Shown: positions 16,455-23,766 of the stretch, piece by piece
Layout: every line of letters starts with the position of its first letter
Numbering within the stretch: the stretch's first letter is position 1
Notes under the pieces: generated by a model
Databases searched by the model: none
What the model was told of the DNA's origin: nothing
The model's input: the letters and a program-made list of their open reading frames with translations, nothing else
Position numbers and translations under genes: made by a program
Source of the DNA: Arthrobacter methylotrophus
Lineage (GTDB): Bacteria > Actinomycetota > Actinomycetes > Actinomycetales > Micrococcaceae
Length of the DNA stretch: 64,000 nucleotides
Direction: 5' to 3'
Assembly: GCF_039539965.1 (NCBI RefSeq)
Contig: NZ_BAABED010000001.1
Span: 3,348,001 to 3,412,000 of the forward strand

Positions 16455-17195
16455 ATGACTTCTCAACAACCGCCGCTGTGGCGCCGTGCCGTCGCCGAGC
16501 TGCTCGGCACCAGTTTGCTCGTGATGATCGTCGTCGGCTCCGGGATCGCTGCCGCGCAGCTTTCCCCCAACGACGTCGGCCTGCAGTTGCTCCAGAACAG
16601 CACCGCCACGGTGCTGGGTCTGACGGTCCTGATCCTCGTATTCGGTCCCGTGAGCGGCGCGCACTTCAACCCCGTGGTCTCCCTCGTGGACTGGATCCTG
16701 GGCCGGCGCAGCGGCGCCGGACTGACCCTGCCGGAACTTGGCACCTACATCGTTGCGCAGACCGTGGGTGCAATCAGCGGCAGCGTTGCGGCGAACGCCA
16801 TGTTTGACGTGGGCACCTCCATTTCGACCAAGGACCGGGCAACCACCGGGCATCTCCTCGGCGAGGTCGTCGCCACCGCAGGTCTCGTTCTGCTGATCTT
16901 TGCCCTGGCCGCCACCAACCGGGGCGTCCTCGCGGCTCCCGCGGTGGGCGCCTACATCGGCGCCGCGTACTGGTTCACGTCCTCGACGTCGTTCGCGAAC
17001 CCCGCCGTTACAATCGGCCGCATCTTCACTGACACCTTCGCCGGCATCGCCCCGGCGTCCGTTCCCGGCTTCGTGGTAGCGCAACTGATCGGCGCGGCCG
17101 TAGGCGTGGGCCTACTCCTCGTCTTGTTCCCCTCCGCGGCCAAGACCGCGGATGACGTCGTCCTCCCTCACAGCTCAGAACCGGCCAACTCGTAG
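16455..17195 (+). CDS. aqpS: Aquaporin/aquaglyceroporin (AqpS-like), likely arsenite channel
   Basis: A 246-residue MIP protein with six helices and two half-helix motifs: GAHFNPVVSL (NPV instead of NPA) and SFANPAVTIGR. In Sinorhizobium meliloti AqpS replaces ArsB: arsenate is reduced inside and As(III) leaves through the channel (family knowledge). The context here, divergent from arsRC, fits that role. I chose the ATG at 16455; a TTG at 16437 in frame lies inside the operator. The tail is hydrophilic and short. Confidence 0.8.
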   Translation: MTSQQPPLWRRAVAELLGTSLLVMIVVGSGIAAAQLSPNDVGLQLLQNSTATVLGLTVLILVFGPVSGAHFNPVVSLVDWILGRRSGAGLTLPELGTYIVAQTVGAISGSVAANAMFDVGTSISTKDRATTGHLLGEVVATAGLVLLIFALAATNRGVLAAPAVGAYIGAAYWFTSSTSFANPAVTIGRIFTDTFAGIAPASVPGFVVAQLIGAAVGVGLLLVLFPSAAKTADDVVLPHSSEPANS

Positions 17196-17262
17196 CATCA
17201 GCCAGCGGCTGGAGGAGCAACCATCTGCGCCCGCGCCCGAACATGGCCCGGTACGGCTTTAT

Positions 17263-17297
17263 ATTGATGACTGTCAATATCGAGGCATAATGGGTAT
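17263..17297 (+). promoter_or_regulatory. arsR promoter with ArsR operator; leaderless start
   Basis: ATTGATGACTGTCAATAT (17263-17280) matches the island's ArsR consensus and is part of a perfect ATATTGA-N6-TCAATAT repeat. TTGATG inside it is a -35 candidate, CATAAT (17286-17291) the -10. Six bases later is the ATG at 17298, so the message is probably leaderless. Confidence 0.65.
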
Positions 17298-17648
17298 ATG
17301 AACTCGCTCTCTATCCTCGAACCGGCCACGGATGAATCCTGCTGCGCCCCGGCGGGAACGCCTGCCCTGGGCGCTGAAGAGGCGAAGCAGAAGGCCTTGG
17401 TCTTTAAGGCCCTCGCTGATCCGAACCGGCTGCGTCTGCTCTCCATCGTCAAGGCCGAAGCCTCCGGCGAATCCTGCGTCTGCGATCTCACCGAGCCGCT
17501 GGGCCTGGGCCAGCCGACCGTGTCCCATCACTTGAAGATCCTGGTTGACGCCGGGCTGCTGCATCGCGAGAAGCGCGGCACGTGGGCCTACTACTCCCTC
17601 GTTCCGGGCGCCCTGGAGCAGACGGCCGGCCTGCTGGCGTCCCTGTGA
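17298..17648 (+). CDS. arsR: ArsR arsenic-responsive repressor (Corynebacterium type)
   Basis: A 116-residue winged-helix repressor. Core: ALADPNRLRLLSIV, then the recognition helix in GQPTVSHHLKILVDAGL. Cysteines lie at 15 and 16 (ESCCAP) and at 60 and 62 (SCVCDL). The Cys15/Cys16 pair plus a third Cys near the HTH is the As(III) site described for C. glutamicum ArsR, so this is the probable sensor of the island. It is the best candidate to bind the four ATYGAT-type operators. The stop overlaps the next gene (GTGA). Confidence 0.88.
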   Translation: MNSLSILEPATDESCCAPAGTPALGAEEAKQKALVFKALADPNRLRLLSIVKAEASGESCVCDLTEPLGLGQPTVSHHLKILVDAGLLHREKRGTWAYYSLVPGALEQTAGLLASL

Positions 17649-18169
17649 ATCAGAGTTCGGCGCCTGACGTCATTGTCCGGCCGTTGCGGGAATCCGACTG
17701 GCCCGAGGTCCGGCGGATCTACCATGAGGGAATCGCGACCGGTCAGGCCACGTTCGAAGCCGAGGCACCGGACTGGCGCCGTTTCGACGATTCGCGGCTT
17801 GCTTCCCACCGCCTTGTGGCCGAGGCGTCCACCGGCGGGATTCTTGGCTGGGCAGCGGTTTCCGCCGTTTCCGGCCGACCGGTGTACTCCGGCGTCGTGG
17901 AACACTCCATCTACGTTTCCGGGGCAGCCCGCGGCCGGCGGATAGGAACACTCCTGCTTCAGGCGTTGGTCGACTCGACGGAAAGCGGGGGCATCTGGAC
18001 CATCCAGGCGAGCGTTTTTCCGGAGAACGAGCCGAGCATGAGACTCCACCTTGCCCACGGCTTCAGGGTGGTGGGACGGCGGGAAAAGATTGCCCGGATG
18101 GCCCACGGCCCTGCTGCCGGCCAATGGATGGACACCGTGCTGATCGAACGGCGCACGCGGGTCCTTTAG
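17645..18169 (+). CDS. GNAT acetyltransferase, phosphinothricin-type (ArsN-like)
   Basis: A 174-residue GNAT enzyme: IVRPLRESDWPEVRRIYHEGIATGQATFE at the N-terminus (shown in the family of phosphinothricin/methionine sulfoximine acetyltransferases), acetyl-CoA loop GAARGRRIGTLLL, and FPENEPSMRLHLAHGFR near the end. Genes of this kind in ars operons are named arsN; ArsN1 acetylates arsinothricin. The GTG start overlaps the arsR stop by 4 nt, so translation is coupled. Whether it acts on arsinothricin or another amine is not shown. Confidence 0.75.
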   Translation: MNQSSAPDVIVRPLRESDWPEVRRIYHEGIATGQATFEAEAPDWRRFDDSRLASHRLVAEASTGGILGWAAVSAVSGRPVYSGVVEHSIYVSGAARGRRIGTLLLQALVDSTESGGIWTIQASVFPENEPSMRLHLAHGFRVVGRREKIARMAHGPAAGQWMDTVLIERRTRVL

Positions 18170-18243
18170 TTCTTGCGTTGCCAGCGCGGCGGCGAAGGTC
18201 GTCCCTGGGAGCTGACGCCGCGGCCGCAACCAAGGAGGACACC

Positions 18244-18477
18244 ATGAATGCCGAAACTCCCACCACCGAGGACCGGTTGCGCGCGATGCTGGAGAACATC
18301 AGGACGGCAACCACCAACACGCGCCAGGCAATGGACTCACCGGGCGACGAGGACTGGGTGCAGGACGGCGAGTCGGATGCCGAGTACCTGCGGTCGATCC
18401 AACGCGACACGATCGCCAGACTGGAAGCCGCTGTCCGGGACATCGAAGCCCTGCTGGCTGAGCGCCAGGGCGGCTAG
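18244..18477 (+). CDS. Small hypothetical acidic coiled protein
   Basis: A 77-residue soluble protein with a strong ribosome site (AAGGAGG) before the ATG. It is charged and helical: RLRAMLENIRTATTNTRQA, then YLRSIQRDTIARLEAAVRDIEALLAER, which could form a coiled coil. No family recognised. It is last in the arsR-arsN direction and is followed by a strong shared terminator. Confidence 0.65.
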   Translation: MNAETPTTEDRLRAMLENIRTATTNTRQAMDSPGDEDWVQDGESDAEYLRSIQRDTIARLEAAVRDIEALLAERQGG

Positions 18478-18488
18478 CCGAACGCGTC

Positions 18489-18519
18489 GCAGCCCCCGCC
18501 ACACGTCGGCGGGGGCTGC
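18489..18519. terminator. Bidirectional terminator between the small gene and arsA
   Basis: GCAGCCCCCGCC and GGCGGGGGCTGC pair perfectly over 12 bp with a 7-nt loop. It lies in the 49 bp between two convergent genes. Confidence 0.8.
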
Positions 18520-18526
18520 ATCGCCC

Positions 18527-20290
18527 TCAGGCGGGCTGGGCGCTGAGTGCGGTCAGGGCCGACAGTTTCTCTTCACCGGTGGGTTCTTCGGGCAGCAGCG
18601 GAATGAGCGCGACTCGGTCCGTCAGGGTGTGTACCTTCGTGATCTGTTCGATTTCGCTCGCGGCGCGGGCCTGCAGGAACGGCGTCTGCGGGTGCGCGGC
18701 GGCGATCGAGTTGTTGATGACCCAGGCCCACGGATGGATTCCGGCCCTCTTCAGGTCACCCTGCAGTTCTTCGGCTTCGAGCACGGGCGTCGTTTCGGCC
18801 AGCGTGACGAGAACGACCTTGGTCTGGGCCGGGTCCTGCAGCCGCATCAGGGGCGTCACGAACCCCATGGTGTCGCCGACCTGGCGGGCGATCTCCCGGT
18901 GGTACGACCCCGTGGCGTCCAGGAGCAGCAGCGTATGCCCGGTCGGTGCCGTATCGATCACCACGAAGTGCCGGCGGGACTCCTGGACCACCTTGGAGAA
19001 CTGCCGGAACACGGCCACCTCGTCGGTGCACGGGGACAACAGGTCCTCGGCGAGGGCCGCGCGCCCGTCATCGTCCAGGTTCCGGCCCTTGGTCTCCATC
19101 ACGTGGCTTCGATATTCCTCGATGGCCGCTTCAGGATCGATGCGGGAGACCGTCAGGCCTGGGATGGAACCATGGAGTGTTTCGGTGAGGTGCGCTGCGG
19201 GATCGGTCGTGGTAAGGTGCACCGCATGTCCGCGTTTGGCCAGGGCGACCGCGATGGCGGCAGCGACGGTGGTCTTCCCGACCCCGCCCTTGCCCATGCA
19301 CATCACGAGGCCATGGCCGTCGAGCTCCACTTCGTTCACCAGGGCCGCAAGCGGGGCGTCCTCAACTTCGGGGACCGCCGCGGCGTCATCAGTGATGTCG
19401 GCGCCGGAAGTGGCCGCGAACAGTGACTCGAGTGCCGGAATGCCGACCATGTTGCCCGGCTTCAGATCCAACTTGTCGCGCGGAAGTGAGGCGACCGCCT
19501 CGGGAATGGCCGCGATGGCGGCAGCCTCCCGGGCCCGCAATGCCTGTGCCAGATCCTCATCGCCGGCGGCGGGCGGGAGGACGCCGTTGACGACGACGTA
19601 ACCGCCGCCGATACCGATCTGGTTGAGTTCGAGATAGGTCCGCTCAATTTCGCTCAGCGACGAGGTCTGCGCGCGGCTGACCAGGACAAGCCGGGTCCTC
19701 GTCGGGTCCGTCAGTGCCTGGACTGCTTTGGCGTACACCTGCTTGTGCTTCTCCAGTCCTGACAACGGGCCCAGGCAGGACGGGTCCCCCTTGCCGGCGG
19801 CCAGGAAATCGGTCCACGAACCGGGCAGCTGAAGAAGCCGGATGGTGTGGCCCGTCGGGGCGGTGTCGAAGACGATGTGGTCATACTCCCCATAGGAACT
19901 GTCGTCGGCGAGCAGGTTGGTGAACTCATCGAACGAGGCGATCTCCGTGGTGCAGGAGCCCGAGAGACTCTCAGCGATGCCGGCCAGCTCAGACTCGGGC
20001 AGGAGACCGCGGACGGGGGCGATGATCCTCTCCCGGTATGCCTCGGCGGCCTGCTCCGGATCAATCTCCAAGGCTGAAAGACCAGGCGCGTCCTGGATGG
20101 GCGTGACGGTGTTCCCGATGGTCACGCCAAAGACCTGCCCGACATTGGATGCGGGGTCAGTGCTGACCAGCAAGACCTTCTTACCGGACTTGGCGAGGGT
20201 GAGCGCTGTTGCGCACGCCACTGAGGTCTTGCCTACACCGCCCTTGCCGGTGAAGAACAGGAACCGGGGCGCGCTCTGAAGAAACTTCAC
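18527..20290 (-). CDS. arsA: Arsenical pump-driving ATPase ArsA
   Basis: A 587-residue duplicated ATPase. Half A1 has GKGGVGKTS at residues 15-23 and DTAPTGHTIRLLQLP; half A2 has GKGGVGKTTV at about 333-342 and DTAPTGHTLLLLD. Cys113, Cys172 and Cys421 fall at the positions of the As(III)/Sb(III)-binding Cys113, Cys172 and Cys422 of plasmid R773 ArsA. It normally energises ArsB (or some Acr3) after receiving metalloid from ArsD. No permease gene is found in this window. It follows arsD by 8 nt. Confidence 0.93.
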   Translation of the reverse strand: MKFLQSAPRFLFFTGKGGVGKTSVACATALTLAKSGKKVLLVSTDPASNVGQVFGVTIGNTVTPIQDAPGLSALEIDPEQAAEAYRERIIAPVRGLLPESELAGIAESLSGSCTTEIASFDEFTNLLADDSSYGEYDHIVFDTAPTGHTIRLLQLPGSWTDFLAAGKGDPSCLGPLSGLEKHKQVYAKAVQALTDPTRTRLVLVSRAQTSSLSEIERTYLELNQIGIGGGYVVVNGVLPPAAGDEDLAQALRAREAAAIAAIPEAVASLPRDKLDLKPGNMVGIPALESLFAATSGADITDDAAAVPEVEDAPLAALVNEVELDGHGLVMCMGKGGVGKTTVAAAIAVALAKRGHAVHLTTTDPAAHLTETLHGSIPGLTVSRIDPEAAIEEYRSHVMETKGRNLDDDGRAALAEDLLSPCTDEVAVFRQFSKVVQESRRHFVVIDTAPTGHTLLLLDATGSYHREIARQVGDTMGFVTPLMRLQDPAQTKVVLVTLAETTPVLEAEELQGDLKRAGIHPWAWVINNSIAAAHPQTPFLQARAASEIEQITKVHTLTDRVALIPLLPEEPTGEEKLSALTALSAQPA

Positions 20291-20298
20291 GCCGGGGC

Positions 20299-20691
20299 CT
20301 AGCCGCAGCTCGCTGAGCCGCCGCAGCAGCCGCCGGCCTTTTCGCTCAGGCCAAGTTCCGGGCGGGACTGCGGTTCAACAGCGGCTTCGTCCAGTCCGGC
20401 GAACGTCAGCAGCTGCCCCCTGCTGGGGTAGGTTCCGGTGGCGACCGTAACTCCGTCGACGATAGTGAGCGGAAGGCCCTTGGAGCCGACCAGATGCATG
20501 AATCCACGGACCGTTTCGTCCTCCGCGAAAGCAGTAGGTTCGCTGGCGAGGTTGTGGCGCGCAATGTCGGCTCCGAGGGTCTGGAGGTGGCGCACATCCG
20601 CGGTTACATCCACCAGGGACTGGTCCACGTCAGGACCGCAGACCCCGGTGTCGCAGCAGAGGGCGGATTCGTAAATTCGGATAGCAGGCAT
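20299..20691 (-). CDS. arsD: Arsenic metallochaperone ArsD
   Basis: A 130-residue thioredoxin-fold chaperone. Cys12, Cys13 and Cys18 in LCCDTGVCG are the conserved As(III) transfer site; the tail carries GGCCGGSASCG, a second vicinal pair. It passes As(III) to ArsA. I chose the ATG at 20691 because GAGGAGAAC precedes it and the family begins MPxIxIYE; the upstream ATG in frame lacks this. First gene of the arsDA operon behind an ArsR operator. Confidence 0.92.
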   Translation of the reverse strand: MPAIRIYESALCCDTGVCGPDVDQSLVDVTADVRHLQTLGADIARHNLASEPTAFAEDETVRGFMHLVGSKGLPLTIVDGVTVATGTYPSRGQLLTFAGLDEAAVEPQSRPELGLSEKAGGCCGGSASCG

Positions 20692-20807
20692 GTTGTTCTC
20701 CTCGGCTTTCGGGGTGGTTCGATTCGATACCGAAACACGGAGCCCCACTCATTCAGGTGGTCATCCGGCACGGACGTCACCAGCGTGATTGCGACTCTCT
20801 TCTCAGT

Positions 20808-20825
20808 ATATTGACAATCATCGAT
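20808..20825 (-). promoter_or_regulatory. ArsR operator of arsDA
   Basis: On the minus strand ATCGATGATTGTCAATAT matches the island consensus. TATACT overlaps its end as a -10 candidate, with TTTGTG 16 bp upstream. It lies 117 bp before the arsD ATG, leaving a long leader. Confidence 0.6.
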
Positions 20826-20972
20826 ACACAAAAGAGTGGGAGAGGTGACGTTGACGACGGTCGACAGTTTTCGAAGAAGGGTCGGTTCGCTACGCGGGCG
20901 ACGCTCCGTGCCATACACATCGTTGTCAACGAGCTGATAGACGCCTCCGCCGGCCGGCGTCACACTGACTTC

Positions 20973-21194
20973 ATGGACGACGCGGAAAAGCAGGACACCA
21001 TCGAGGCCGTCACAGCCCGGATTATCGCCCGGCACCCGGACGCTTCCCGCACCTTGGTCGCCAGAGCCGTGGCGGAAGAGTATGACCAACTGGCTTCTGG
21101 CCGCATCCGGACCTATATCCCCACTCTGATCGAACGCGGGGCATGGAACAGAATCAACCGGGAGTCCGCCGCCCGGCCCGTAGACGAACCCTGA
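20973..21194 (+). CDS. Stand-alone three-helix-bundle dimerisation-domain protein
   Basis: A 73-residue helical protein (TARIIARHPDASRTLVARAV, then TYIPTLIERGAWNRI). It resembles the N-terminal domain of actinobacterial ArsC proteins, including the one at 11900-12577 ([21 protein letters not shown]). It might dimerise with that ArsC or regulate it; that is inference. I placed the start at the ATG at 20973 because the upstream part of the frame overlaps the arsD operator and has no domain sense. Confidence 0.65.
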   Translation: MDDAEKQDTIEAVTARIIARHPDASRTLVARAVAEEYDQLASGRIRTYIPTLIERGAWNRINRESAARPVDEP

Positions 21195-21258
21195 AGTCTT
21201 CCCGCGGATATTGGCGACTCGCCCCTGCTCATCCAACCGCACCGCCCCCCCGACACTG

Positions 21259-21463
21259 TGATTCTCAAAAACGAAGGATTTCAAGAACAGGTTGATTTGA
21301 GAATCGTGGTGTTCGCAGCGAGCTGTTGCAAACGGGCATCTTTCTGCGGAAAACCGCCGTTGGGACGAAAACCCGACCCCAGAGCCGGTCGTTCTCACAA
21401 ATAGTTCTCAAAACGGTACAGTCGAACCAACGCACCGGACTGAGTTTTGAGAAGAGAACACCC
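21259..21463 (+). promoter_or_regulatory. Likely res/recombination region of the serine recombinase
   Basis: The motif TTCTCAAAA or its complement recurs: GATTCTCAAA (21259-21268) faces TTTGAGAATC (about 21296-21305) as a perfect 10-bp inverted repeat, and further copies lie near 21388, 21402 and 21443 just before the recombinase ATG. Repeated dyads upstream of a resolvase are typical of binding subsites. Confidence 0.5.
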
Positions 21464-22045
21464 ATGACCGCACACCGAATCGGCTACGCCCGAGTCTCCA
21501 CCCGGGAACAGAACCTGGGCTTGCAGATCGACGCCCTGAAGAAGGCCGGCTGCGACAAAATCTACGAAGACACGATCAGCGGCACCAAGTCTCACCGCCC
21601 CGGACTCGACCAGGCGCTGGACACCCTGCGCGACGGTGACACCCTGGTGGTGTGGAAGCTAGACCGCCTGGGCCGGAGCGTGAAAGACCTCCTGGACTTC
21701 GCCGGCGGCCTAAACAACCGCGGCGTAGGCTTCGTCAGCCTCACCGACGCGATCGATACCACCACGGCCTCCGGGCGCTTTTTCTTCAACGTGATGGCAT
21801 CCCTGGCCCAGATGGAACGGGAGCTCATGGTCGAACGCACCCAAGCCGGGCTGCTGGCGGCGCGCGAACAGGGACGGGTCGGCGGCCGCAAACGCATCAT
21901 GACGCAAGCCAAGATCCGCTCAGCCCGCAAACTACTCAACCAGGGAACACCGCCCCGGGAAGTGGCCACGAGCCTCGGCGTCTCCGTCCCGACGCTCTAC
22001 CGGTGGGTCCCGGCAGCAGGCGCGACGGGGCCTTCGACGCAATAG
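21464..22045 (+). CDS. Serine recombinase / resolvase
   Basis: A 193-residue small serine recombinase: IGYARVSTREQNLGLQ with the nucleophile Ser, DTLVVWKLDRLGRS, MERELMVERTQAGL, GGRKRIMT hinge, and a C-terminal HTH (PPREVATSLGVSVPTLYRW). Full length for the Tn3-resolvase/Hin group. No transposase of a Tn3-type element is next to it, so it may be an orphan remnant. The 3' end is about 24 bp from IS110 copy 2, and the frameshifted transposase frame of that copy runs antisense into it. Confidence 0.88.
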   Translation: MTAHRIGYARVSTREQNLGLQIDALKKAGCDKIYEDTISGTKSHRPGLDQALDTLRDGDTLVVWKLDRLGRSVKDLLDFAGGLNNRGVGFVSLTDAIDTTTASGRFFFNVMASLAQMERELMVERTQAGLLAAREQGRVGGRKRIMTQAKIRSARKLLNQGTPPREVATSLGVSVPTLYRWVPAAGATGPSTQ

Positions 22046-22119
22046 TCGCTGCTGTTTGGTGCAGGCGACTTCTAGTACGAAAATAGACGCTCGGTCATGC
22101 ACCTGCCGGTGTGAGGCTG

Positions 22120-23329
22120 ACATCGTAACCGAGGGTTTGGAGTTGCCGGATGGCCCTGTTTTGGTCTGTTCTGGTTCCCGCTTCAGGTAGAAGCCCGCGC
22201 CGGGATCCGTGTAAACCTCACCGTTCGCGAGCATGTGCCAGGTCGCGGTCAGGATGACGTGTTCGATGGCGACGATGGCTTTGACCCGGCCGCGCCGGAA
22301 GGCGACCCGTTTGTATTTGACGCTGAGGTAGGTGTTTTTGCCGCGTGACGCGGACATCGCTGCGATGCCCAGTGCGCCCTTGAGATGTTTGTTGCCAGGC
22401 ATGATTCTTGTTGATTTGATCCTGCCGGCGGATTCGTTGGATCCCGGGCAGACACCGGCCCATGACGCTAAGTGCGCGGCCGTTGGAAATACGCTCATGT
22501 CGCCACCTGTCTCGGCGATGATCACGTCAGCGACGAGCGTCGAGACGCCAGGGATCGTGGTCAGTGCTTCCCGGGCCGCTCGAAAGGGCTCCATGACCGT
22601 GTCGATCTGCTCCGTCAGCACGGTGATAGTCCGGGCAAGCTGATCGATGCGGTCCAGATGCAGCCGGACCATAAAGGCATGGTGCTTGCCAAACATGCCG
22701 GTGAGCGCTTCGGCTAATGCCGGGATCTTTGACCTCATGCTGGCCCGGGCAAACTGCGCGAGCACCTGCGGATCCCGTTCCCCACGGATCAATGCCTCGA
22801 GCATCGCCCGGGACGATACCCCGGTGAGTTCACTGACCATGCCAGAAAGCTTGATTCCTGTGCTCTCGAGGAACTTCTCCAGGCGCTGGAGCTCCCGGGT
22901 CCGGTCTTGGACGGTGACGGCACGGGCACGCGTCAGATCCCGCAGTTCGCGGACAGGGCCGGGCGGAACGAACGAGGCCCGCAACAGCCCGTGTGCGCCA
23001 AGCTGCGCCAGCCATGCCGAGTCGGAAACATCTGTCTTGCGCCCGGGCAGGTTCCTCGCATGTCTGGCGTTGACCAGCATGACCGGGAGGGACTCCTCGA
23101 GCAGATAGTAGAACGGCTTCCAGTAATCGCTGGTCGCCTCCATCACCACGACAGTGACGTTCTGTCCTTCCAAAAACCTCCGTAACTCAAGAATCTGGTT
23201 GGTGGTGGAGCCCCAGGTGGTGATTGTCGAAGTGAACTGGCCCCGGCGCTTGCCCGGGACCCTGATACAGACTTTTGCGTCGCGTTTGGATATATCCATC
23301 CCGACGGACCGCTCATGGACGATGTCCAT
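22120..23329 (-). pseudogene. IS110-family transposase, copy 2, C-terminus frameshifted
   Basis: Identical to copy 1 through KREPEQTK. The A run after this point has four A (22159-22162 on the plus strand as T) where copy 1 has five (9613-9617). The normal QTLGYDVSLTPAGA end is lost and the frame runs on, out of the element, to 21932, adding about 80 foreign residues. The DEDD and C-terminal catalytic regions are upstream of the change, so some activity is conceivable. The start is the ATG at 23329. I ended the feature near where the normal stop would lie. Confidence 0.7.
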
Positions 23330-23623
23330 TGCCGTGGCACTTTCTGAATTGAAGGGATAGGGCCATGTGACTGCCGCGGGGAGGGCAGGGAGCAAATCAG
23401 GAATCTAGCACTCGTGCTCGAAGCAACAATCCACGGTTCCCGTGGAAGCCCTCCACACCACGCTGAAAAGCGGGCTCAACTACGGCACCAAGAAGTCACG
23501 GCGTTCACCGCAGCAGACGTTAACATCATGCAGCCGTCCGCGCCTTCGAGCTACACCCTCTAAGCCGACCGCCCCCTATTTTCGACCCCCCACGGCGCGG
23601 CAGCGCCCCTGGACCGCTGAAAA
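23330..23623 (-). ncRNA. Putative IS110 bridge RNA region, copy 2
   Basis: The same 294-bp non-coding end as in copy 1, upstream of the transposase on the minus strand. Inferred from position; not demonstrated. Confidence 0.33.
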
Positions 23624-23711
23624 CGACACGGATAGCCGCTCAGGACTCTTCTCGATGATCGATGTGAAGAGTTCGGAGTAGCGCGGCGATGGCATGGGCA
23701 GCTTCACAGGG

Positions 23712-23761
23712 ACTCCAAGTTTTCTCCAAGTTGCGATCTGGACTTGGAGAAAACTTGGAGT
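23712..23761. repeat. Long inverted repeat, near copy of the 6845 palindrome
   Basis: Arms of 20 bp (23712-23731 and 23742-23761) are exact complements around a 10-nt loop. The arms share CTCCAAGTTTTCTCCAAG with the palindrome at 6845-6888. It starts 5 nt after the stop of the minus-strand gene at 23767, so it may serve as its terminator. With the other copy it brackets the whole accessory block. Confidence 0.9.
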
Positions 23762-23766
23762 TACAG

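Larger units (their letters stand above)
22069..23623 (-). mobile_element. IS110-family insertion sequence, copy 2 (inverted)
   Basis: Nearly identical to the element at 8152-9707 but in the opposite orientation. Visible differences are one missing A in the 3' part of the transposase gene and a silent Leu codon change. The pair encloses about 12.4 kb of arsenic island. Confidence 0.85.

Noticed and set aside
16410..17084. A long N-terminal extension of the ArsR-ArsC fusion
   Set aside because: This part is antisense to the aquaporin gene; the HTH domain begins right after the ATG at 16409 behind a good promoter.
18248..19426. A 392-residue plus-strand frame across the small gene and arsA
   Set aside because: It reads through the shared terminator and is antisense to arsA.
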